A stretch of 64,000 nucleotides of DNA. Origin: Streptomyces sp. STR69 (GTDB taxonomy: Bacteria > Actinomycetota > Actinomycetes > Streptomycetales > Streptomycetaceae). A program made the translations under genes and the position numbers. How positions within the stretch are numbered: position 1 is the first letter of the stretch; every line of letters begins with the position of its first letter. Below the pieces are notes generated by a model, which saw only the letters and a list, made by a program, of their open reading frames with translations, made no database searches and was not told the DNA's origin. This document shows positions 52,108-58,871 of the stretch, one piece after another. The stretch is from assembly GCF_024519455.1 (NCBI RefSeq), contig NZ_JALJRY010000022.1, positions 1 through 64,000 of the forward strand, read 5' to 3'.

Positions 52108-52496
52108 CGCGTCCTCCCCTGTACCGCGCGGTGTGCCTGTGCCGGATGCAGCCGTTCCACTTGGACGGCGACCTCGGGCACCTCCATGCCCACCAACGCG
52201 CGTACCCGCTGAACCACCTGTCGACGCACCCGAAGACAGCGGTCGCCGATGTCGCAGGGATAGTCGAGTTCCAGGTGCACGCGCACGCGTGCGGCATCGT
52301 GGTGTACGACCACGGTGGCATGCGGCGGTGCGGCCTCGGGGTGCAGCGGCCCGAGCGCCTCGCGCGCGGCCTGCGTGGCGATCTTCGCCACGACCCGGTC
52401 GGCGATCCGGGTGGCGCCCCGCTCGCCGGGCGGGACGGCCGCCCTGGGTCTGCCGCGTTCGTCGACCGCGCCGTCCGCGCCGCTCACGGACGTCAC
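52104..52496 (-). CDS. Asp23/Gls24 family envelope-stress protein (short)
   Basis: 130 residues. The Asp23-like core runs from about 28 (TRIADRVVAKIATQAAREALG) to 115 (VHLELDYPCDIGDRCLRVRRQVVQRVRALVGM and the following EVAVQVERL). These proteins form membrane-associated assemblies that respond to cell-envelope stress. GTG 52496 overlaps the stop of the upstream small gene (52493-52496). It is more divergent than the copy at 52737. Confidence 0.83.
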   Translation of the reverse strand: MTSVSGADGAVDERGRPRAAVPPGERGATRIADRVVAKIATQAAREALGPLHPEAAPPHATVVVHHDAARVRVHLELDYPCDIGDRCLRVRRQVVQRVRALVGMEVPEVAVQVERLHPAQAHRAVQGRTR

Positions 52497-52678
52497 CGCC
52501 GCCGGTCGTCGCGCGAGCGGAAGAAGTCGCCGAGTTCCAGGTCCCCTTCGAGGAACCGGCCGACGACGAACCCGATGGCTCCCAGGGCGGCCACCAGCAG
52601 GAACGCGCCGAACCCGCCGAAGTATCCGGCGAAGCCCAGCGCCATTCCGGCGATCATGCCGACCACGGCCCTGCTCAT
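52493..52678 (-). CDS. Small membrane protein of the Asp23 cluster
   Basis: 61 residues with two Gly/Ala-rich membrane helices (about 4-22 and 24-42) and an acidic-basic tail (EGDLELGDFFRSRDDRRR). It resembles the small DUF2273-like proteins found in Asp23 operons. ATG 52678 has an AGGAG/CAGG site upstream. It is coupled to the downstream Asp23-like gene. Confidence 0.8.
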   Translation of the reverse strand: MSRAVVGMIAGMALGFAGYFGGFGAFLLVAALGAIGFVVGRFLEGDLELGDFFRSRDDRRR

Positions 52679-52736
52679 CCTGCGCTCCTCAGCTCGTTCG
52701 TCGGCCCGCTGCTCATTGGTTCATCCGTCGGCTCGG

Positions 52737-53222
52737 TCACTGGAGCCGGGGTTCCGGCTCGTCGTCCTCCTCGTCGGGCAGCTTCACATCGCTCACCGCG
52801 ATGTTGACCTCGACGACTTCGAGTCCGGTCATCCGCTCCACGGCCGCGATGACGTTCTCCCGTACGGCCCGGGCCACATCCGCGATCGACACCCCGTAGT
52901 CGACGACGATCTCCAGATCGAGGGCGGTCTGCACCTCGCCGACCTCGGCCTTCACACCCCGGGACACCGACTTCGAACCGCCGGGCACCCGGTCGCGCAC
53001 GGCCCCGAAGGTGCGGGACAGCCCGCTGCCCATGGCATGCACGCCCAGGACGTCCCGGGCGGCCAGCCCGGCGATCTTCTCCACGACCCCGTCGGCGATG
53101 GTGGTACGCCCTCGGGACGCCGGGTCGCCTCCGCCGCGTTTGGTGGGGGTCTTACGGGTCAGCAGGGGCTCCCTCTCGCCGTCGGGGTCCTGTGTCCGGT
53201 TCCGCTCCGTCATGTCGGTCAT
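52737..53222 (-). CDS. Asp23/Gls24 family envelope-stress protein
   Basis: 161 residues. The disordered, charged N-terminus (about 1-38) precedes the Asp23 domain (RGRTTIADGVVEKIAGLAARDVLGVHAMG, then VQTALDLEIVVDYG and VIAAVERMTGLEVVEVNIAV). It heads the operon, 58 nt before the small membrane protein. ATG 53222 is preferred; ATG 53213 is possible. It is divergent from the gene at 53310. Confidence 0.9.
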   Translation of the reverse strand: MTDMTERNRTQDPDGEREPLLTRKTPTKRGGGDPASRGRTTIADGVVEKIAGLAARDVLGVHAMGSGLSRTFGAVRDRVPGGSKSVSRGVKAEVGEVQTALDLEIVVDYGVSIADVARAVRENVIAAVERMTGLEVVEVNIAVSDVKLPDEEDDEPEPRLQ

Positions 53223-53309
53223 CGCCGTACGTCCCTTTCGGTCGTCGTCCTTCGACCACGGTAAGTGCGGTTCCATTCTCCCGCGCCGGGGATGCGGCAG
53301 GCTGGAGGA

Positions 53310-54062
53310 ATGACGGCGGACTCATGGGCGCAAGCAGTACGGCAGCAGTTGGGGCTCGGGAGGCTGTTGCCCCTGGGTGACCGGCGGGACGGCGCGTGGA
53401 TCGCGGAGCGGGCGGCCGAGGCCGTGCTGCGGGGCGTGGCGAAGCACGTACGGGGCGTGCGGCTGGGCGCGCTGCGCATCGCGCTCGCCGACCCGGAGGA
53501 CGTGCACGAGCCCGCCGTACCACCGCCGCCGGGGGCGCTGCCGCCCGGTCCGCTGCGGATCACGGCCGACTTCGCGGCCGTGGCGACCGAGCCCCTTCCG
53601 GAGACCGCGTCCCGGCTGCGCGCGGCGCTGGCGACGGCCGCGGCGGAGCGGCTCGGGCTGGTGGTGACGGAGGTTGATCTACAGGTGACAGCCTTGCTGG
53701 ACCAGATGGACGACGTTGACCGTGTGGACGATATGGATCAGATCGCCGCCGACACTGACCATGTTGATGAACTTGACGTGGTGGTCAATGTTGATGACGG
53801 TGGCGAATCCCTGATCGCCGCAGCCGCGCTCGGCGCCCCCGGCGTGGTCCGGCTGACCGGGGCGCTGGGCGGGCTGGGGCGCGCGGTGCACATCGAGGAA
53901 CGGCAGGGCGAAGGTGCGCTGCCGCGCGTCCACGCGCGCGTGGAGATCGCCGTACGCGCGGACCATCGGGCCCTGGATGTGGCCCGGGAGGTCCGCGCGA
54001 GGGCCGGCGAGGTGCTGCCCGGTCACCCGACCGTGGCGGTGCTCGTCACGAGGATCGACTGA
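53310..54062 (+). CDS. Asp23-cluster-associated protein with Asp-rich insert
   Basis: 250 residues. Two Asp23-like halves (about 20-125 and 165-250, the latter with ARVEIAVRADHRALDVAREV) flank a very acidic segment (about 128-165) rich in Val-Asp and Asp-Asp. The DNA for that insert is much less GC-rich and uses GTT and GAT codons that are rare elsewhere here. ATG 53310 is preceded by GGAGG at too short a distance, but a weak CAGGCT -10 seven nt upstream would allow a leaderless mRNA. Its position suggests a role with the divergent Asp23 operon. Confidence 0.75.
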   Translation: MTADSWAQAVRQQLGLGRLLPLGDRRDGAWIAERAAEAVLRGVAKHVRGVRLGALRIALADPEDVHEPAVPPPPGALPPGPLRITADFAAVATEPLPETASRLRAALATAAAERLGLVVTEVDLQVTALLDQMDDVDRVDDMDQIAADTDHVDELDVVVNVDDGGESLIAAAALGAPGVVRLTGALGGLGRAVHIEERQGEGALPRVHARVEIAVRADHRALDVAREVRARAGEVLPGHPTVAVLVTRID

Positions 54063-54095
54063 GCCACGGTCGGTTGAACCACGGTCGGCTGGCGC

Positions 54096-54908
54096 CTATT
54101 CGCCGACGCCGGCCAGGTCCCGCAGTCGTCGGGCCTGGGCTGCACGCTCGGCGGCGCGCTGGTCGTCGTACGCACGCCCCTGGACGCCCTGGAGCAGCGC
54201 CTTGGTCTCGATGACGGCGTCGCGCGGCGCGGCCAGCAGGGCTGTCGCGAGTTCGCGTACGGTGTCCTCGACCTGGTCCGCCGGCACGGCGATGTTGGCC
54301 AGGCCGGTGCTCACCGCTTCCTCGGCCGCGACGAAGCGCCCGGTCGCGCAGATCTCCAGCGCGCGGGCGTAGCCGACGAGCCCCACCAGCGGGTGGGTGC
54401 CGGTCAGGTCGGGCACCAGTCCGAGGCTGGTCTCACGCATGGCGAACTGCACATCGTCGGCGACGACGCGCAGGTCACAGGCGAGGGCGAGCTGGAAGCC
54501 GGCCCCGATGGCATGCCCCTGCACGGCGGCGATGGAGACGATGTCGCTCCGTCGCCACCAGGTGAAGCCCGCCTGGTACCCGGCGATGGCCTCGTCCAGC
54601 ACGGCGTCACTGCTGTGCGCGAGGTCGATGAACGACGGTTCGCCGTCGAAGCCCTCGGGCGTGAACGCCTGCCGGTCGAGTCCGGCCGAGAAGGACTTGC
54701 CCTCGGCACGCAGCACCACGACTCGGACGGAGCCCGGCAGCGACCGCCCGGCCTCCGCCAACGCCCGCCACAGAACAGGACTTTGAGCGTTGCGCTTGGC
54801 CGGGTTGGTCAGCGTCACCGTGGCGATCGCGTCGTCGACGGTGAGCCGTACGCCGTCCTTGTCGAGTACGGGACCGAGGTCCTTGTCGTCCTGTTCGGGC
54901 GAAGCCAT
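54096..54908 (-). CDS. Enoyl-CoA hydratase/isomerase (crotonase) family protein
   Basis: 270 residues. The crotonase signatures are NPAKRNAQSP, the oxyanion-hole region KSFSAGLD and IAAVQGHAIGAGFQLALACD. In classical hydratases two Glu are catalytic; the second lies in MRETSLGLVPD here. The substrate is unknown. GGAGG precedes ATG 54908. It stands alone. Confidence 0.93.
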   Translation of the reverse strand: MASPEQDDKDLGPVLDKDGVRLTVDDAIATVTLTNPAKRNAQSPVLWRALAEAGRSLPGSVRVVVLRAEGKSFSAGLDRQAFTPEGFDGEPSFIDLAHSSDAVLDEAIAGYQAGFTWWRRSDIVSIAAVQGHAIGAGFQLALACDLRVVADDVQFAMRETSLGLVPDLTGTHPLVGLVGYARALEICATGRFVAAEEAVSTGLANIAVPADQVEDTVRELATALLAAPRDAVIETKALLQGVQGRAYDDQRAAERAAQARRLRDLAGVGE

Positions 54909-54962
54909 GGGGCGCCTCCGATGTGTGCGGTCAACAGAGCAGAGCTAAGTGACTGCACAGTA

Positions 54963-54996
54963 ACCACCCGGCCGGTCAGTCGTCCGACCGGGTGGT
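54963..54996 (-). terminator. Hairpin terminator after the small HTH gene
   Basis: A 13-bp stem (54963-54975 with 54984-54996, one G-T pair) with an 8-nt loop lies 28 nt beyond the stop codon of the gene at 55025. Confidence 0.75.
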
Positions 54997-55024
54997 CACC
55001 ATCGAAGCCGATGAGCGCTCGGGA

Positions 55025-55243
55025 TCAGGCCGAAGCCTTCTTGCCCCGGGTCGCCCCGCCACGCCCACGGAGCGTGACGCCCGACTCACTGAGCATCCGG
55101 TGGACGAAGCCATACGAGCGGCCGGTCTCCTCGGCCAGCGCCCGGATGCTCGCACCGGAGTCGTACTTCTTCTTCAGGTCTGCCGCGAGCTTGTCGCGCG
55201 CGGCGCCGGTTACCCGGCTGCCCTTCTTCAGAGTCTCGGCCAC
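55025..55243 (-). CDS. Small helix-turn-helix DNA-binding protein
   Basis: 72 residues, strongly basic at both ends. A resolvase-like helix-turn-helix covers about 27-58 (YDSGASIRALAEETGRSYGFVHRMLSESGV). The C-terminal RGRGGATRGKK resembles minor-groove-binding tails. It is probably a nucleoid-associated or regulatory protein widely kept in actinobacteria. ATG 55243 follows GAGGAGGC. The upstream 350 bp carry no other gene and may hold its regulation. Confidence 0.85.
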   Translation of the reverse strand: MAETLKKGSRVTGAARDKLAADLKKKYDSGASIRALAEETGRSYGFVHRMLSESGVTLRGRGGATRGKKASA

Positions 55244-55593
55244 CCGTGCCTCCTCATGGGAAGTGCGCTCTTGGTCTCCTCATGATCACCCCTCCAAGCG
55301 TTCATGGCCACCCATTCGGCAAGGTCCGTGAGACAAGGTTTTGACGACAGGAGCGCGTCCCCACAAGTGGAATGTGGAATTCCATACGGCCGTGTCCGCA
55401 CGGCCGAACGAGTTGCTCCGCGAAATACCTGGTCAGAGACGCGGAACGGCCGAGCCCTAGTCGATAAAGGACTCGGCCGGAAAATCGATGTACGACACAC
55501 CTCGGTACGAGGAGATCTCACACAGATGGTGGATCACCGGTAGGCCGAATGATCCATACGCCGTGGATCAAGCATTCGATCAAGCCGCCTCGA
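55244..55593. other. Gene-free region with several palindromes and reduced GC
   Basis: These 350 bases are markedly less GC-rich than their surroundings. I see TGGAATTCCA (55375-55384), a hairpin CGGCCGTG-TCCG-CACGGCCG (55387-55406) and a longer one (55447-55454 with 55472-55479). Two short overlapping frames (55304-55543 forward, 55228-55521 reverse) lack ribosome sites and coding bias, so I do not call them. The region holds the end of the ABC-F transcript and the promoter of the HTH gene, and might encode a small RNA. Confidence 0.5.
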
Positions 55594-57192
55594 TCAGGCC
55601 AGGGCGATGAGATCCGCGTAGTCCGCGCCCCACAGGTCCTCGACGCCGTCCGGCAGCAGGATGATCCGCTCCGGCTGCAGCGCCTCCACGGCCCCCTCGT
55701 CGTGGGTGACGAGGACGACGGCACCCTTGTAGGTGCGCAGCGCCCCGAGGATCTCGTCGCGGCTGGCCAGGTCGAGGTTGTTCGTCGGCTCGTCCAGGAG
55801 CAGGACGTTCGCCGAGGACACGACCAGGGTGGCGAGCGCGAGGCGGGTCTTCTCGCCGCCGGAGAGGACCCCGGCGGGCTTGTCCACGTCGTCGCCGGAG
55901 AACAGGAACGAGCCGAGCGTCTTGCGGACCTCGACCAGGTCCAGGTCGGGGGCGGCGGAGCGCATGTTCTCCAGGACCGTGCGCTCCGGATCCAGGGTCT
56001 CGTGCTCCTGCGCGTAGTAGCCGAGCTTGAGACCGTGCCCTTCGATGACCTCGCCGGTGTCGGGCTTCTCGACACCGCCGAGGAGCTTCAGGAGGGTCGT
56101 CTTGCCGGCGCCGTTCAGGCCGAGGATGACGACGCGCGAGCCCTTGTCGATGGCCAGGTCGACGTCGGTGAAGATCTCCAGGGAGCCGTAGGACTTCGAC
56201 AGGCCCTCCGCCATGAGCGGGGTCTTGCCGCAGGGCGAGGGCTCCGGGAAGCGCAGCTTGGCGACCTTGTCGGAGACACGCACCGCTTCCAGCCCGGCGA
56301 GCAGCCGGTCGGCGCGCTTGGCCATGTTCTGCGCGGCGACCGTCTTGGTGGCCTTGGCGCGCATCTTGTCGGCCTGCGAATGCAGGGCGGCGGCCTTCTT
56401 CTCGGCGTTCTGCCGCTCGCGCTTGCGGCGCTTCTCGTCGGCCTCGCGCTGCTGCTGGTACAGCTTCCAGCCCATGTTGTAGACGTCGATCTGGGCGCGG
56501 TTGGCGTCCAGGTAGAACACCTTGTTGACGACGGTCTCCACGAGGTCGGCGTCGTGGGAGATCACGATGAAGCCGCCGCGGTACGTCTTCAGGTAGTCGC
56601 GCAGCCAGACGATCGAGTCGGCGTCCAGGTGATTCGTGGGCTCGTCGAGCAGGAGCGTGTCCGCGTCGGAGAACAGGATGCGGGCCAGCTCGATACGGCG
56701 GCGCTGACCGCCGGAGAGCGTGTGCAGCGGCTGGCCGAGCACGCGGTCGGGCAGGTTGAGCGCGGCGGCGATGGTGGCGGCCTCGGCCTCGGCGGAGTAG
56801 CCGCCCTTGGTGAGGAACTCGGTCTCCTGGCGCTCGTACTGGCGCATGGCCTTGTCGCGGGTGGCGCCGCTGCCGTTGGCGATGCGCTGTTCGTTCTCCC
56901 GCATCTTGCGGATCAGGGTGTCCAGGCCGCGCGCGGAGAGGATGCGGTCGCTGGCGAGCACGTCCAGGTCGCCGGTGCGGGGGTCCTGCGGCAGGTAGCC
57001 GACCTCGCCGGAGCGGGTGACGGTGCCGCCGGCGGGCTGGCCCTCACCGGCCAGGACCTTGGTCAGGGTGGTCTTGCCGGCGCCGTTGCGACCGACCAGA
57101 CCGATGCGGTCGCCCTTGGCGATTCGGAAGGTCGCGGACTCGATGAGGACACGGGCACCGGCGCGCAGCTCGATACCGGAGGCGGAGATCAC
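55594..57192 (-). CDS. ABC-F family ATP-binding protein
   Basis: 532 residues with two ATP-binding domains and no membrane segments. Walker A motifs are GRNGAGKTT (about 32-40) and GLNGAGKTT in the second half; signatures are LSGGQRRR and LSGGEKTR. The linker between them is long and highly charged, as in ribosome-acting ABC-F proteins. Such proteins bind the ribosomal E site to regulate translation or to protect from antibiotics; this one looks like a housekeeping type. GTG 57192 has GGAG seven nt upstream. A short leader ORF lies 58 nt before it. Confidence 0.93.
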   Translation of the reverse strand: MISASGIELRAGARVLIESATFRIAKGDRIGLVGRNGAGKTTLTKVLAGEGQPAGGTVTRSGEVGYLPQDPRTGDLDVLASDRILSARGLDTLIRKMRENEQRIANGSGATRDKAMRQYERQETEFLTKGGYSAEAEAATIAAALNLPDRVLGQPLHTLSGGQRRRIELARILFSDADTLLLDEPTNHLDADSIVWLRDYLKTYRGGFIVISHDADLVETVVNKVFYLDANRAQIDVYNMGWKLYQQQREADEKRRKRERQNAEKKAAALHSQADKMRAKATKTVAAQNMAKRADRLLAGLEAVRVSDKVAKLRFPEPSPCGKTPLMAEGLSKSYGSLEIFTDVDLAIDKGSRVVILGLNGAGKTTLLKLLGGVEKPDTGEVIEGHGLKLGYYAQEHETLDPERTVLENMRSAAPDLDLVEVRKTLGSFLFSGDDVDKPAGVLSGGEKTRLALATLVVSSANVLLLDEPTNNLDLASRDEILGALRTYKGAVVLVTHDEGAVEALQPERIILLPDGVEDLWGADYADLIALA

Positions 57193-57250
57193 GGTCAGAC
57201 TCCAGAGCGGGGTCGTAGGCGGAAGGGGCGGCTGAGGACGTTCCCGCCGT

Positions 57251-57274
57251 CTAATGCGCGAGGAGAATGGCCAT
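57251..57274 (-). CDS. Candidate leaderless leader peptide (MAILLAH) upstream of the ABC-F gene
   Basis: Seven codons and a TAG stop directly follow a TAGACT -10 (57281-57286) at exactly the spacing for a transcript beginning with its ATG. It ends 58 nt before the ABC-F start. Several ABC-F genes in other bacteria are controlled by translation of a short upstream ORF. No clear terminator hairpin is visible between the two, so the mechanism, if real, is undefined. Confidence 0.4.
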   Translation of the reverse strand: MAILLAH

Positions 57275-57280
57275 GGGCCA

Positions 57281-57286
57281 AGTCTA
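57281..57286 (-). promoter_or_regulatory. -10 element for the ABC-F transcript
   Basis: TAGACT on the minus strand fits the HrdB -10 consensus. No good -35 is present at 16-19 nt, which is common in Streptomyces. It positions the transcription start at or next to 57274. Confidence 0.5.
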
Positions 57287-57436
57287 ACTGGGCAATGCAA
57301 GCGTTTTTCCGGTGCGCGGGTGTGTTCGGCGCCACCAGGGGCGTCCCCCGTTCGGCCGCTCGACCGGCGCCACCGCGCGGGCTGCGGGCGAGGATGGACG
57401 CCAGGGGGTCCACACGCGCGAAGAGCGGGGCTGCCC

Positions 57437-58327
57437 ATGCAGTTCGACGACGATGCCGATCTGGACACCTCCGAGGTGCAGGACGTGCGCGGCAGCCGGA
57501 TTCCCGGTGGGCGCGCGACCGTGGGCGGGGGCCTCGCCGGGCTGATCGCGCTGCTCCTGGGGCTGTTCTTCGGCGTCGGCCCCGACAACCTGGGGTTGTC
57601 GTCGGGCAGTGACTCACCGGCGGCGACCGCGTCCTCGCTGGCCCAGGTGCAGTCGAGCTGCCGTACCGGACAGGACGCGAACACCAAGGAGGACTGCCGC
57701 ATCGTGGCGGTGGTCAACAGCGTGCAGGACTTCTGGGCGCAGGAGTTCCGGCGGCGCAACGGTACGTACACCCGCTCCCCCACGGTCTTCTTCAGCGGGC
57801 AGGTCGCCACCGCGTGCGGGACGGCGACCTCGGCGGTGGGGCCGTTCTACTGTCCCGGCGACCGGAAGGTCTATCTGGACCTGGGGTTCTTCGACGAGCT
57901 GCGGACGAAGTTCGGCTCCAGTGGCGGCCCGTTCGCGCAGGCGTATGTCGTGGCCCACGAGTACGGGCACCACGTGCAGGACCTGATGGGCACGCTGAGC
58001 CGGTCGCAGGACGGGCGGACCGGCGCGAACAGCAACGCGGTGCGGGTGGAGCTGCAGGCGGACTGCTACGCGGGGGTCTGGGCCCATCACGCGACGACCA
58101 CGAAGGACGAGTCGACCGGGCGGCCGTTGATCACCAGCCTCACGGAGGCCGACATCCGGGACGGCCTGGACGCGGCGGCGGCCGTGGGCGACGACCGGAT
58201 CCAGGAGCGGTTCCAGGGCCGGGTCACGCCGGAGACCTGGACGCACGGATCGGCGGCGCAGCGGCAGCAGTGGTTCCACCAGGGCTACCGGACCGGGGAC
58301 ATGGCGCAGTGCAACACCTTCCGCTGA
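57437..58327 (+). CDS. Neutral zinc metallopeptidase (YpfJ family)
   Basis: 296 residues. A short acidic N-terminus, one membrane helix (about 30-50) and an extracytoplasmic domain with HEYGHH (about 175-180) as zinc motif. ELQADCYAG supplies the third ligand, and GPFYCPGDRKVYLDLGFF precedes the zinc site as in the family. The substrate is unknown. The start is ATG 57437; the frame upstream lacks coding features. Confidence 0.92.
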   Translation: MQFDDDADLDTSEVQDVRGSRIPGGRATVGGGLAGLIALLLGLFFGVGPDNLGLSSGSDSPAATASSLAQVQSSCRTGQDANTKEDCRIVAVVNSVQDFWAQEFRRRNGTYTRSPTVFFSGQVATACGTATSAVGPFYCPGDRKVYLDLGFFDELRTKFGSSGGPFAQAYVVAHEYGHHVQDLMGTLSRSQDGRTGANSNAVRVELQADCYAGVWAHHATTTKDESTGRPLITSLTEADIRDGLDAAAAVGDDRIQERFQGRVTPETWTHGSAAQRQQWFHQGYRTGDMAQCNTFR

Positions 58328-58418
58328 CGGCCGGGATGCCGGTTCGCGGGGCGTTGTCAGTGGCGGGTGCAAGACTCGTCGAAAGCGATCAAAGCGGCGA
58401 AAACGCCAAGAGGACCCG

Positions 58419-58865
58419 ATGCACAAGGAAGTGATCGGCATGGCAGGCAAGGACAGCGGACGTCCCAGCATCTACCCGTCCCTGCTGTACACGGACGCGA
58501 AGGCGGCGATCCGGCAGCTCACGGAGGCCTTCGGCTTCACCGAACTCGCGGTCTACGAGGGCGAGGACGGCTCGGTGATGCACGCCGAGCTGGTGCAGGG
58601 CAACGGCGCGGTGATGCTCGGCTCCAAGGGCCGCGGCGGCCGTTTCGACGAGGCGATGAAGAGCGCGGGACCCGTCGGGGTGTACCTCGTCGTGGACGAC
58701 GTCGACGCCCACCACCGACGGGCCGTGGAGCACGGCGCGGAGATCCTGATGCCCCCGACGGACCAGGAGTACGGATCCCGGGACTACATGGCCCGGGACA
58801 TCGAGGGCAACATCTGGAGCTTCGGTACCTACGCCCCGGAGATACCCGGGACGACAGGTGCCTGA
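58419..58865 (+). CDS. VOC-family (glyoxalase/bleomycin-resistance-like) protein
   Basis: 148 residues. Two beta-alpha-beta-beta-beta modules of the vicinal-oxygen-chelate fold are seen, with SLLYTDAKAAIRQLTEAFGF at the front and GVYLVVDDVDAHHRRAVEHGAEI and RDIEGNIWSFGTY in the second half. Metal ligands cannot all be assigned. The function is open: antibiotic binding or small-molecule isomerisation are possible. ATG 58419 has GAGG six nt upstream; ATG 58440 is an alternative. Confidence 0.88.
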   Translation: MHKEVIGMAGKDSGRPSIYPSLLYTDAKAAIRQLTEAFGFTELAVYEGEDGSVMHAELVQGNGAVMLGSKGRGGRFDEAMKSAGPVGVYLVVDDVDAHHRRAVEHGAEILMPPTDQEYGSRDYMARDIEGNIWSFGTYAPEIPGTTGA

Positions 58866-58871
58866 CCCCGC

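Noticed and set aside
55228..55543. Two short opposing frames in the 55.2-55.6 kb gap
   Set aside because: Neither has a ribosome site, GC-rich third positions or a recognisable sequence.
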